Shown: in pieces, positions 1 through 11,322 of the stretch
Layout: the number at the start of each line of letters is the position of its first letter
Numbering within the stretch: the first letter of the stretch is position 1
Source: Ascidia mentula
Taxonomy: Eukaryota > Chordata > Ascidiacea > Phlebobranchia > Ascidiidae
DNA length: 64,000 nt
Direction: 5' to 3'
NCBI GenBank assembly: GCA_947561715.1
Contig: OX387198.1
Span: forward strand, 5,952,001-6,016,000
Made by a program: the position numbers and the translations under genes
Notes under the pieces: model-generated
What the model was told of the DNA's origin: nothing
Database searches by the model: none
The model's input: the letters and a program-made list of their open reading frames with translations, nothing else

Positions 1-224
1 CTGCCGTAATTCTAAATTTGCATATCTATGCTGTTGAGCACTCATAATTTAAATTATTTTAACTGCATAATTTAACTGCAGACAGTATAGTGCAAACACT
101 ACGTAAGGTCTCTCCAGTGCTGCAAACTAGTTGGTAAATTAACCAGCAGCCGATCAATGCATCTTATGGCTCTTTTGTTGTTACTTAAATTTTTCTTCAC
201 ACTGACACAAGATTGTCGTTGCAG
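1..224. other. Upstream flank of the pentraxin-like gene
   Basis: No exon can be assigned with confidence. A T-rich stretch from 157 reads as a leucine/phenylalanine-rich peptide that resembles a signal peptide, but it is in a different frame from the pentraxin exon that starts by 230, with no room for an intron between them. It is more likely the polypyrimidine tract ahead of the acceptor at 223-224. The true first exon probably lies left of the window. Confidence 0.4.
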
Positions 225-1089
225 TTCAGCCTGCTGTACATTTTGTGTTTCCCAACGCCACGTCGGAACCAAATTACGTGAAGTATTTGGGTTATGTTCC
301 TGGCTTTTCCAAAGCGGCCACAATGTGCGTTTGGGTTGAATTCGGCGACCTTTCCGAAATTTCTCCCATCGCCAGTTGCCTCACCAAGGACAAAACAACT
401 CACTTTCTGTTGGAAGTTAAACCCCCGAATAGCTTAGTATTGAATATGTACGGCTACACCCTGGACATCCCTGCCACGTTTGAAACAGCGAAACCTGTGA
501 GTTGTAAACATGTTCCACAATTGTACCAATTTTTTTTGTACTACTGAGCTATTAAATAAAAGTAATAGAGCCGACAATGTTTTTGTGGGCTACAGACAAG
601 GCCGCTGTTTTGGCCTGCTTTATTTCTTCAGTGTTTTATACGTGGCTTTTTCATACATTTCAGTATCATTTTTGTTTCTGGTTCGATGCCGAAAACAAGC
701 ACTTCGGTTTCAACTGCAATGGGAGGAAACTATTACACCGACCATATGTCAGCAGTGAAGCCCCCAGTGGCCCCGACTTCATTCTGGGCATGTACGAAAC
801 CGACAGTGGAGAGTATAAGAACCAGTTTAAGTAATAACTCAAAAAATTACCCAATTCAACTGCACTCAAACGCATTTTTGTATTGTGCAGAGGCGCCATA
901 GGGGGTGTGACATCATATGGAAGAGTGCTTACCCAAGAGGAAATGGATCGAATGGCATTTTCCTGTCTGAATCCAGCAGATTTCGCGCTCTCATGGGATT
1001 TGACCAAGTCTGAAATCCACGGCGCCGTTACTTACAAAACATCAAGCCTTTGCCCATACAAACTTGTCCAATCTTTCTGCCCGCTTTAA
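225..1089 (+). CDS. Pentraxin-like secreted lectin, 5' partial
   Basis: Three exons: about 225-496 (acceptor AG at 223-224; 228-229 is an alternative), 664-830 and 891-1089 (TAA stop), with compatible phases. The roughly 210 residues match the pentraxin fold in order: a VFP start with a Y-V strand, an 'MCVW' Cys segment, a second Cys with 'FWFD' and a Gly-rich strand, then 'ILGMYE', 'GAIGGVTSYGRVLT', an 'EEM' helix and a terminal 'ALSWDL...IHGAV' strand. The length is normal for one pentraxin domain. Pentraxins are secreted, Ca-dependent pattern-recognition lectins that bind phosphocholine or glycans. The signal-peptide exon is not found. A possible AATAAA lies near 1202. The family call is good; the ligand is unknown. 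Confidence 0.8.
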
Positions 1090-2093
1090 GTATGTTTTTA
1101 ATCTTCATTATAATGATCTGTCGTATACTGGATGTACTTGATCAGTTCTGTCACTTAAAAAAACCCCACATGCCATACATGCTACCAGATCTCTTTGTAT
1201 AAATAAATATTAACTGGTTTATGATTCATCAGAAAGCTAAGCAGTAGTTGTAAATTCGTTGTAAACACAGTTTGTGACTTGGAATTAAAATACTAAAAAA
1301 GGAACAATCCACTTTTAACAAAGGTTGTAGGCTTACACACAAAACCAAATCATAAACAAATTAAGTTCTCCTTTTAACAACGCGTTTCGGAAAGGACCTT
1401 GCAAGTTACCATCGCACAAAGGGGTCAAGGCGATTTATATTTTCGCGCGATGTTGGTGTTGAACGATCCTGCGTCAGAGATGTGATGCTCTCGGGTTTAA
1501 ACATCAACGGGAGACAGTTACTGAGCCATTTGCAAGTCCAGGAGCTTCTGATTTCTTTCTAGGTTTAAGTTAAAAACCTCTGGATTTCTAAAAGAACTTA
1601 TTATCAGCTATGTTTTTGCACATTTTACTGTCGATGATTACGTTGGTACTTTGCTTAAAATTAATTGACATAAAGATATATCTTGTTAGAACTTAGCGAT
1701 GCTGTTTACGGATATCGTGCGAGTTGGCGTACAATGTTGCGACAAAGAGATTGGAAGTTACGATCGTACAGGGGAAGTCACGACGAGGTGTGTTCGCGTG
1801 ACGTTGGCAATGTACGATCCGGTCATGTGTCGGAAATGTGAACGAACAACTATACCTATAACGGCTACCATTTAAGGCAATCATTGAATTTGCTCATCTC
1901 CTGCTTGCGTTAACAGTGACGCTCACATGATAGACCATGATGTTTGTGCTTACGTTTTACGCGCATGAGGGTTCATTCGGGTAAACCAAACATCCTGTGA
2001 GGGTGCGGGGGACATCCGATGTAAAGTGTTTTATGAACGAAGTTGTGTGCAGGCATCAGCTCAAAACAACCTTAGAAGTTAGTAACAGCTGGC
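1090..2093. other. Intergenic, no gene seen
   Basis: About 1 kb between the pentraxin gene and the next gene. The open frames are short and show no splice-consistent protein. The last 170 bp hold a block that also occurs upstream of the paralogue at 5581 (annotated separately). Confidence 0.6.
1925..2050 (+). promoter_or_regulatory. Conserved 5' block, copy 1 (promoter or 5'UTR)
   Basis: This stretch resembles 5420-5545, at the same distance (about 40-170 bp) before the start codons of the paralogous genes at 2094 and 5581. Shared words include 'CCAAACATCCTGTG' and 'CATGA.GGTTMATYCGGGTAA'. It is conserved better than the neighbouring intergenic DNA, so it is probably core promoter and/or 5'UTR duplicated with the gene. 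No specific factor site is claimed. Confidence 0.45.
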
Positions 2094-4558
2094 ATGGCGA
2101 GAACAGAAATTTGCTTCACTTTGGCTTTGGGTAAGTCGTTACACAACGTGCCTATTTTCCGTATAGGAAACTATTTGAGTGTTGAGTTGTTGATAAGCTA
2201 AAAGCAGTTTTTATAGCTTAAAAATTTATTATATCAAAGCCTATGATATAGACATCAAGTCAAATTATCCAATCAACTTGTAGCTAGATCATTAATGAGT
2301 GATATTTTAAATCAACCAAACCTATTTTGTGTTATATATTTTGAATATGTTTCCATTTCTTCTGGTTTAAAATCTAATTTATTCACCAGCTGCACTGATA
2401 AGTCCTTACACGACAAAACAGTGTGTACGTCTGTAGCTCAATATTTTTTATTCAATAACATATGTACGAATAAAAGTATACGGAAAAAGTTGATCTTCCT
2501 GCCTCAATTTTTGCTTGTATTGTGTAACATTTTCACGGCTCTGTGTAATTACAGCACTGTTTGTGTATGCTCACGGGTGCCAGCTCAACGTAACAGGACG
2601 TTATGGGACTGTGATGCAGAAAGCCACAACCAAAAAAGTTTGCTCTCTAGTCTTTATTCCGCCAACCTCGGACGGCGGAAATTACGCTCTTTCCATCACG
2701 ATTAACCACTGGAAGGCCGGGTTCACTTTCTTTGGCACTGGACCGAAGGTCGCAATTGTGAGGACTCCCACTGGTGAATAAGAAAAATACAGTTTTTGTG
2801 TATAGTTGTGAAGTCAACAATCAACACAATCAACACCTGGTTTGTGAGAAATATGTTTGTTTCGCTTCGTTTTTCAGGACAAACTTGGACACAAACTTCG
2901 GACTCAAACACTTCATATTGCGGAATTTACCAACGTCCTGGGACATCCTGCAATGCCGACATCACGAACTGTAATCGCACGACAAGCTCCACATGGCCAC
3001 CTAAAGTGCTCACAGAAATGTGCTATTTTAATGTACGGTTATTGTATGCGTGGGTGCAGTGCCCACAAGAATGCACAAATACCACCACTTCTCCTGCCTC
3101 ACCAAGTAAGTGCAAGAAGTATACTCTATAGAGTTATATAAAATTCTATAGAACTTTTAGCCAAAATGAAAAACATAGAGCATATTTCCTCAGAAACTGA
3201 GCAATTGTTGAGCAAAACTGCCCAACCTCAAATATTTAGAGACGACTAGTTTTCAGATTTTTTGTATGGCAGTAATTTTCTAACACCAAGATACATTGTT
3301 TTGTCATGGTCCGTATGCTGTTGTGTTTACTAAGACTTTTGATTTACTTTTCAGCGCTAAAGTTAAACCATACACACGAAAGACTACAAACAAACAACAC
3401 AATTACAACGGAACAAGCCACCACAGGGACAATGATGAAGCACCAACCAACCACCAGGTCAATCATCACCAACAAGCCCGTCGATCGCGTCCCAAACTCC
3501 AATACAACAGACCAAAGCGTACATTTCGTGGCTGTGACTGAGGGTAAAAGTTCCTGAGACATCTGTAGGTCTGGCCAAGATTGCTACTTAATCATCCAAC
3601 CAAGATGTTTTTTTGAATATGTATATTTCGCCTATGCGGCATCTTCATGTAAACATGCTAGTGTTGATGTCTGCTATCATTGCTAATCACTACGATTACT
3701 CTTGTTGCTTTACTATACTGAGGATGCCGCATAGGCGAAATATATATTTTTCAAAAAAAACATCTTGGTTGGATGATTAAGTAGAAATCTAGGCCAGTCC
3801 TAGTTATCACTTTTTGAAAGAATTTTAACGCTTTAACCAATCCAAGTCGTCAGTGGGAGATCCACGCTTTTTAAAAACATTTTTTTAGAGTGTGAGAACA
3901 TAAACTGTTTTATGTTGGTAATGCTCAACGTATAGAATGTACGCAGAAGCTACTATCTTAAATAGTATTTCTTGATGATGCAAAACGAATTGTAAAATTT
4001 CAGGGCCGACGGATGAAACAACACAGCGCTTGGAAGATGACAACAAATATTCTAACGGCACCGATTTTGTACCAACAAGTACAACGACAGCATCAAAATC
4101 ATCTTTTGATCTATTTTGGTCAAAACTAGGTAGGCTGCACTCAAACACTATAACGCTTAGTCATGTTCATTTAAACAATTTTTGTCTAACTGAATTCATA
4201 ATTTCATGCAAGAATGTAATACAAACTGTACATTATAGAATTCAGTAACCAACTGTTTATTATATCTAAATAGATGACGTCATCGAAAAACACAAAAAAG
4301 TATTCTTTTTCTGTACGTTGTTGCTTGCCGTCCTCCTTATTGTGTGCGTTGTATTACTGATTACGACGCAGCGGAAATTAAGGTTTGTTACATTTCGTGG
4401 AATGTCGGAATTTATGCATTAGTTTTTTGATCAATAATTCTCGCAAGAATATGTGTTATTATTTCCAAATGACAACTGAAACGTTTGTTACTACACGTAG
4501 CTTTTTTTCTTACAGCAAATTGAGAAAGAACAACTCAACTACGTCTTTGTTCACCTGA
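2094..4558 (+). CDS. Type I membrane protein, Cys-rich ectodomain and mucin-like stalk (copy 1)
   Basis: Seven exons: 2094-2130, 2555-2773, 2878-3105, 3355-3543, 4004-4129, 4274-4382 and 4516-4558; all junctions GT-AG, phase 1 until the TM exon; 316 residues. Order: signal peptide (about 1-20, ending near 'VYAHG'); ectodomain at about 20-150 starting 'CQLNVTGRYG', with a 'YCGIYQRPGTSC' motif and a closing 'LLYAWVQCPQEC'; a Thr/Ser/Asn-rich stalk to about 266, likely O-glycosylated; a TM helix about 274-295; and a 20-residue basic tail with no tyrosine motif. The Cys and Cys-Gly spacing is weakly CUB-like, but I do not recognise the family with confidence. The paralogue at 5581 has identical exon sizes for the ectodomain. 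Likely a cell-surface recognition or adhesion protein. Confidence 0.7.
3573..3795. repeat. Long inverted repeat (MITE-like) in intron 4 of the 2094 gene
   Basis: The left arm (3573-3647) and right arm (3719-3795) are near-perfect reverse complements over about 75 bp, including 'TACTTAATCATCCAACCAAG' and 'TTTCGCCTATGCGGCAT', with a central spacer of about 70 bp. This is the form of a foldback or MITE-type non-autonomous DNA element. No transposase is present. Target-site duplications could not be fixed. Confidence 0.75.
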
Positions 4559-5580
4559 CAACGTCGCAATGACAATTTGTTGCGAGTTAGCCTAAAGCTA
4601 CTGATGCGGTCCAATTGTTCACTATTTGGAGTGCGGTTGGCGAGGAATATTGGGATGATGTTATGATAAGTTTCCCAAACGTTTCAAACAAACTTCTGGT
4701 TTTGTGCCGAAGTCTTATATATTGACCCTCTATACTCTTGCTATGTTTATTATCGTGTGTGTTTACTGTTTTAAAAAATATTAACCTATTTTGGGGGCTA
4801 TTTTTTGTTTTTCTTTGTACAAAAAAGTGTTTTTTTTTCGAGTCCGCCTTTGTAATATGAAAATAAAACTTTTCAAATGGTTTTTCAGTGCATTTTCAAA
4901 ACTAAACGCAAACTGCAATTCTACTGCCTCCACTGTATGTAGTAAACATGATTGTTTAAGCGTCACATAGGGGAAAAACGTCTTGTTTACAACAAATCAT
5001 AGGCAAACTCAGCTTGCTTTTTCAAGTACAACCTTCAAGGAAGGTACCTGACAACTTCCTTTGAGCAAGGGAAGTCAAGGCGAAGTGTTATTGCGTGTTG
5101 TTCCCGCTTTAATAATTCAAAAACGAAACAGAGCTGCAAGTATAAACAACAAACTTAAAACATTCGACGAACCCAACATTAACAGTAAGTAGGGAAAAAC
5201 AGTGGCATGACTTCACTTATAAGCCCAAGAAATATTTTGTTTACATCTGTCAAAAGTAGCCAAAAATCACATAAGCTTTGTGCAAGCATTTCGGCAGCCA
5301 CTGCCAAATGAATCAATACGTTGCGATAAAAAATATAGGTTTCTGTTTAAAACACACATTCAATCAATAAATGCAATTAAGTCTGAAATTATTAGGTTAT
5401 TTTTACATGGACGTCCACGTCCGCATGATAGATGTATTTGCTTACGTATATGCATGAAGGTTAATCCGGGTAACCCAAACATCCTGTGTGGTGGAAAGGA
5501 AATCCGATGGGCGGCGCATTATGAACTAAGTTTTGTGCTGGCTACTACTCATAACAATCCAGCTATTAGTGATAGCAGAC
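4559..5580. other. Intergenic, no gene seen
   Basis: Contains a possible polyadenylation signal (AATAAA near 4862) for the gene ending at 4558. The last 160 bp carry the duplicated 5' block of the next gene. Nothing else is recognisable. Confidence 0.55.
5420..5545 (+). promoter_or_regulatory. Conserved 5' block, copy 2
   Basis: Counterpart of 1925-2050, about 35-160 bp ahead of the ATG at 5581. The shared core words ('AACCCAAACATCCTGTG', 'ATCCGATG') point to a duplicated promoter or 5'UTR and suggest that the two paralogues are co-regulated. Confidence 0.45.
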
Positions 5581-8350
5581 ATGTCGAGAGTGGAAAGTTT
5601 GATTCCTTTTGCTGTGGGTAAGTAAATAACATGTTAAGACATTTGCATGTTTGTGTGTTAATTAGGCGCAAGCAGTATTAGCGCATTAGAAACAAATGAG
5701 ACAATCATACTTGTTTCATGTCTAATCCAATGTACTGTAACCTCTACTTCAACATGCTAATTAATGTAACTGCTATCAAAACACTAACTTATTGCAAAGA
5801 CTTGCATTTATATAAGTTTAATACGGTTGTACGTCACCGCAGTATTGCTGGCCTCGGCCTATGGATGTCAACTCAACGTAACAAAACGTTATGGGACATT
5901 AATGAAGGAAGCAAAGGCTGAAACACACTGTGTTTTATACTTTACACCACCACCCCCAGACGGCCGGAACTACGCACTTTCCATCACTGTTAACTACTGG
6001 AGGGCAGGGTTCACCTACTTTGGGGCAGGGAAGAAAGTGGCAATTGTCAAGAACCCAAACGGTAACACATGAATTTCTACAAACTGTTCTTTATTCAGAG
6101 GTTGCTAATTGTACCAAAGAGTTGCATTGTATGAAACGTAACTTGCATTTCAAACGTTGAGTGAATTAATGGCGCCGGTAGCATTTTAACAACAAGAGAA
6201 CTAAAAAACAATCTGTACATGTCATTGTCTGTTTTTTTACGTTTATGTGGATGTGTCAAAACGATCCACTTCAAACGTATTGTTTTTAGGACAGACTTGG
6301 GCAGAAACCACAAACTCAGACTTTCCATACTGCGGAACTTATTACCGTCCAGGCACCTCCTGTACGGTTGAAATATTCAACTGTAATCGTTCGACTAGCT
6401 TGACGTGGCCACCTGAAGTTACATCAGAAATTTCCAACTTTAAAGTGCGACTGGCGTACGCATGGGTTCAGTGCCCAGGGAATTGCACGAACAATCCGGA
6501 TTCTTCTGCGTTGCCAGGTTTGTGTAATGTTTCAGCAACCAGCGCGATAATGAACATTTAGCATGTGTATTTACGAATAATTACATAAACAAAGTTTTCT
6601 TAATTAAGTCGATTACGATTGAAACACATGAAATTTCAACATCCCACAGGCACAATTTCTCTGTATTTCATCTCAATGTTATATTAACAGTGCAAGCTGC
6701 AGACAAATGCACTGTTTCGAACTATAAGGTCATATACTTTTATATTATTGGCTCCACTTTGCTTACCATATGGTTATAGTAACAATTCGTAACTCCATTA
6801 CGTTTAAAACCCAACTGTATTTATTTGCTAGAATCGAAAGCAAACATTACCCTTCAAAGACAACAAACGAACCAAACTATCCAGACAACGGGACAAATCT
6901 CCACAGTAGTAATGACAAAGCACCGTGCATCAACGACCTCTACAATGACCACAAACAACGTCGTCGATGGTTTACCAAACCCAACTACCATGGGTAAAGG
7001 TCCGCATTGCATCTGAGATGATTCTGAAACAATACATTGTTATTATACTTATTAGCACCGAAGCCAAACTTCACACTCCAAAGACTACAGGGAAACCAAA
7101 CAACTGATTCTACCACGAGGCAAGTCCTCACGGTAATAATGACGAACCAACAACCAACCGCCCGTTCAATCACCACCAACAAACCTGTCGGTCGTATGCC
7201 AGACTCCAATACAAATGCACAAAACGTAGATTTTGCGACTATGGGTGAAGGTAAACGTTCGTAAGCCATCTGTAAAGGATCCAAAGCAATACTCCGTTTT
7301 ATGTTGAAAGGTTTCAGCGCCGTGAAAGTACTAAAACGTTTGTTGTATAATTTTAAACCAACGCATGCGTAAAACTAAACGTATCATAAAATCTCAGCAA
7401 AACGGAACAATTTATTAAAAAATGTGTTCCTGGTTCAATATTTGTTGTTACTTTCGTTTTAGCAGGCGTCAAAACAGTAAACCATTCTCAATATGATGAA
7501 TCATCTCACACCACTACATATTTGGTACAAACGACTCCCATGACCATGAGAACATCTGGCGGTCGTAATGGGTCGATAAAACTAGGTATAACCAAATAGA
7601 AATAGAATATTAACACATAAACTAAAATATTACGATAAGCAATGTGGAGCCAATAATATGAATTGTGTATAAGCTGCAGACAGATGGCCACTGTCTTTTA
7701 GGTCGAAACAGTGGCCATCTGTCTGAAGCTTATACACAATAAAATAATACGCTCTACCAGTTGTAATGCTGAAGGTAACAATAGCAAGGTCAACCGCCGG
7801 GCCGCGTTATTATTTTTACCGTTTGCTTGATTCTTTTGTGTTCTGTTCATTGTATTTTAGTTTAGATTTTTTAAATCGCCTGGTTGCTAGTGCAAAGAGT
7901 TTGAGAATCATGGTACTAAAGAATAAACAAACCATGTGAAAAACAATAACAGTAAAATACACGTGTGTGTAAGATCTTCCGTGGGTTTTTGACAATACGA
8001 TGATATTAAATACACAATATATCCTCAATTGACCACCTGAATGTTTATTTTTAACAGATGACGTCATCGAAAAGCACAACAAGGTATTCTTTTTGTGCAT
8101 GTTGTTATTTGGAGTTCTCCTTCTTGTATGCGTCGTGTTCCTGATCATAACGCAAATGAAATTAAGGTGTGTTTCGGGTTTAAATAAACTATTGTCGCAA
8201 AGAGCCGGAAAAACGCTTTTTCGTAGGTATCAAAAATGTGCGCTGTGTCCTGCAGTCACAGTTACAACCGACACATGACGATAATATTTTTTCAGCAAAT
8301 TAAGAAAAATCCTGCACAACGACGTGTTTGTTGCCATGACGACACCGTGA
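5581..8350 (+). CDS. Type I membrane protein, Cys-rich ectodomain and mucin-like stalk (copy 2)
   Basis: Eight exons: 5581-5617, 5843-6061, 6290-6517, 6832-6993, 7056-7250, 7466-7585, 8058-8166 and 8296-8350; 374 residues. Signal peptide (exon 1 and the start of exon 2), then an ectodomain starting 'CQLNVTKRYG' with 'YCGTYYRPGTSC' and 'LAYAWVQCPGNC', exon for exon equal in length to the 2094 gene (219 and 228 bp). The Thr/Gln/Asn-rich stalk has two homologous mucin exons (6832-6993 and 7056-7250) where copy 1 has one, so the stalk grew by exon duplication. TM about 330-350 in an exon starting 'DDVIEKH' as in copy 1; the short tail has no tyrosine motif. Function not known. Confidence 0.7.
7662..7740. 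repeat. 33-bp-arm palindrome in an intron of the 5581 gene
   Basis: Arms 7662-7694 and 7708-7740 are reverse complements with a single mismatch, around a 13-bp loop. Part of the arm sequence ('AAGCTGCAGACA') and a 'GGCTCCAC/GTGGAGCC' pair also occur near 6690-6760 and 7643, which suggests remains of a larger foldback element. A transcript would form a strong hairpin. Confidence 0.75.
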
Positions 8351-8758
8351 TCACAATGTATATGAAAGAGTACTGCAAATGTAAACAGGCATGTCTTTCT
8401 TCTGCTGGAGTCACGTCAGCCACAAGCGGCGAAGCGATATTAGTAGTATTATTATTATTCTAAATGTGGTGCACCGATTGATATTGTACATTATTGTTTG
8501 AAATTTGCCTTGTAGAGAAAAAATGACCTCGTTTCGTTATTGATCAAAACTTGTTTAAGTTTTAAGCGCGAGTTTAAGATACGCAGTGCGTTACAAAATA
8601 TCGCTCTTAGTCCGCAATGACCTGCCCATTTCGTCAATGATTAACCGCTGCAGGGATTATCTTTTTTTATGGTTCACTTTCTCAATTCTGAGAAAAACTG
8701 TTCCGTAAGAATCTTTAGTTACTAACGCCATCGTCTTTGTGGCACAGCATACTGTAGG
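8351..8758. other. Intergenic, no gene seen
   Basis: About 400 bp between two genes on the same strand. It holds a short ATT/TAT repeat near 8440-8460 and no recognisable exon. Confidence 0.5.
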
Positions 8759-10900
8759 ATGTTTGTTAACCAGTGCATCTACCTTCTAATCATAGTTACA
8801 ACGTGTCGTTGCGGTAAGTTCAAATCAGGTTTAAAAGTGAAATTGTGCCCTGTATGAACAAATTTTTACGACACGAACATTGGTTTTAATAAGGCAAGAG
8901 TAAAGACTTAAATTGCGATGATGAAGAGTTTGATACGCAGCACGATATTGTTAAGTGTCTCGAAGAAAGTTCTGAGAAGATCGAATGGAAGCTTCATAAT
9001 AAAAATTCAGATGATATGCTTTCGATTATGGTCACAAAACTTGAGGATGCAACGCTCATCCTGCCAGGTAACAAAAAAATTGCACAAATACTTATTAAGA
9101 TTCCTTTGTTTCACATGTATAACAGACATTTGTTTTGAAGCAATGTTAGGATTTTTAAGTATGAAACCTGTGAGCATTAAGAGCATATTTGTCCTGATGA
9201 AAGTCAATCGTATGACGACCGAAATCAAATAAATAGTTTCTTTTGCCATAAGATTTCTAAAATTGACTAAATATTATGTCTTGTTGTGTCAGCATCAAGT
9301 TAGCACGGTGTGTGTTTATAAAATCACACTGCTTTGTTTGTAAAAATATATTTCCCCTGCAGGTTTCTCATTAACCTCTGTACAAACCGCATGGTGCGGG
9401 ATTTACACCAGAAGTGATATGATGGACGTTATTTTCTGTCAAGACAATTTTGTTCCTTCGGACACTTGCAAGGAAACCCATCATCTGAAGTTGGATCCAA
9501 ATAACCCATTTCTTTTAACTGCATGCCGCGATAAGAATTTCAACCTTGAATTCAGTTTTGCTTGGATTTCTTGCCGAAGAGCAGAAACCTTTTCGACAGC
9601 TCCAGTGGCAGAAACACGTTTTTCGGAAACGACCCAAAGTGATTCAATTTTAAACACAGGTATTCTGGCAATGTTTTAGACAAGAAACAAACATGATGTC
9701 ATTTCATTGAGGTTTTGAAAAATATCCGTCTAAAGTTTTAGACAACCGTAGACCGTTGCGCTGTTTGTGATGTTTTCACTTATTTGCTGGTAGTTGGTGG
9801 TCAACAGTTTTAAACCTTTGCTTTATGATCGTTAACGTGTTTTGAAACAAAATTGTTCTTCGGGACAACTTTAGAATAACGAGATGTTACACAAAATGCA
9901 CAGAACCATCCACAACTTTGCAAACCGGGCAACAAGATGATGCGTCTACTTGTGGAAATGTTGTTGAATCCTGCAATGTGACCACTGCGTTAGCGGCAAC
10001 ATTTGGTGGATTACTACTTTTAACATTAATTGCGCTTGGTCTGATGTCTACTCTTCTGTACAGGTGAATTTCGTTGAAAAATTTTTGTTAAATCGTTGTG
10101 TCCTCGAGAGAAGTTTGAATATTTTGGCTACCTTAGGTTGCTTCGAAGAATTTGAGCAGATGTCACACAGTGTTTCTAATTAACGGCAGTGACGTATTTG
10201 GGGAACAACTGCTAAATCGGAAGCACTGTGTGGCGTGGGAACAAATATTTAAAAGGCTTTTTGGTTTCGTTCGGATTGCGTGTTTGGAATGAGCACCTTA
10301 TGACAAGAAATATTTCGGGATATGTTTGCATTATGTTCGCCATTAGAAAACAAACACTAAGCTAACAATAATCGGTGAGCTGTGACAGTGCACATTGGGC
10401 CTTACTACCAGGCCACGTGTTTCGGTTTGTTGTTTACCTGACACATAGTCGACACCACTGTTGGTTTCCAAGCTTGACCATTAGTGGGTTCCACTGGGGA
10501 TTAATCTTATGTCAATGACACCTAGTTTCTTGCCCAACGGATCGATACCGAGTGCCAAGTCAACGGAAAACAGTTATAAAGGCCGTCTTCGGACATCAAT
10601 GGCACCGACAAGACCTGGGTCGAAGCTGTCAGCTGCTTACTGACAATATAACGTTTCCGGTCAAGTGCAGTACAAAGTAACTTTGTTTTGTTCACCTCCA
10701 GATCACTTAAGTGCGAAGAAAATCCTTTCAATTTATTTCGGGAAACCAAACGAAGTGGAAAAAACGCCCACAATTGCCCGTCGGAGGAAAACAAACAGAG
10801 CGACGCCGTCAAAACCGCGGAGAACCCGTACGAAGAACTCAACGAGAAAGTGGTGGTGGACAATCCGTTGTATCGGCCATTCGAGAAATCATCAACCTAA
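8759..10900 (+). CDS. Type I membrane protein related to the 2094/5581 family, with NPxY tail
   Basis: Five exons: 8759-8813, 8894-9067, 9363-9659, 9904-10063 and 10702-10900; 294 residues. Signal peptide 1-18; an acidic Cys-containing segment (19-76); a segment with 'WCGIYTR' and 'FSFAWISC' that matches 'YCGIYQR' and 'LLYAWVQC' of the two upstream genes, so the same family but diverged; a short Thr/Ser stalk; TM about 204-228. Unlike its relatives it has a 66-residue tail with 'NPYEEL' (Tyr about 272) and 'NPLYRPF' (Tyr about 286). NPLY fits the NPxY class (PTB-domain or clathrin-adaptor binding); the YEEL...YRPF pair is only half an ITAM because the second +3 residue is Phe. Probably the signalling or endocytic member of the trio. 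Confidence 0.65.
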
Positions 10901-11322
10901 CAATTCCGAGGAAAGACGCCTGTTTGCTGTAATAATCATAGTAAAGGGGTCATGCGGGGCAAGAGTCTGTTCCCCAATACAGGGGACCAGCTCGACTCTT
11001 GACTTCGTGACAAAACGTTTTATTACACAGTACGCTTTATTTGTCGTGGTTTCATGACATTGCAGTTTCCCGGAAAAAGGTATGAGCTTGAGTCATGACA
11101 GATATCTTTAAATGCGCCTGTAGAGGAAGCGCTTTGACGTTTACACAGAACCGAAAATGAATACCCTATGACGGGGCCAAGCTGTGCTTTACGATTTAAA
11201 ATACGTTGCGTAGAGGCAGAAAAAACGTCACAGCATTCAGCAGTTATATTCGGTACGAAGAAACCATTATCAGAAAAATGAAGCGTGGAACAGACAGAAG
11301 CGTTATAACATGTAATTCGACC
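10901..11322. other. Intergenic, no gene seen
   Basis: About 420 bp between the stop at 10900 and the signal exon at 11323. Several frames are open but none continues a neighbouring protein or has family-like sequence. Confidence 0.5.

Noticed and set aside
157..339. Leucine-rich frame that looks like a signal peptide in front of the pentraxin exon
   Set aside because: It is out of frame with the pentraxin exon and there is no space for an intron. It overlaps a polypyrimidine tract before a good acceptor, so it is probably intronic.
666..1007. Minus-strand frame of 113 codons
   Set aside because: Lies antisense to pentraxin exons 2-3, with no family-like sequence or splice signals.
8918..9232. 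Plus-strand 104-codon frame in the 8759 gene
   Set aside because: Shadow frame. The spliced frame through 8894-9067 keeps phase with the exons on both sides; this one does not.
8759..10900. Full ITAM in the tail of the 8759 gene
   Set aside because: YEEL and YRPF have ITAM-like spacing, but the second motif ends in Phe, not Leu or Ile. I kept it as NPxY plus a single YxxL.
10665..11057. 130-codon plus frame overlapping the last exon of the 8759 gene
   Set aside because: Out of frame with the exon that carries the NPYEEL/NPLY tail, and has no continuation upstream.
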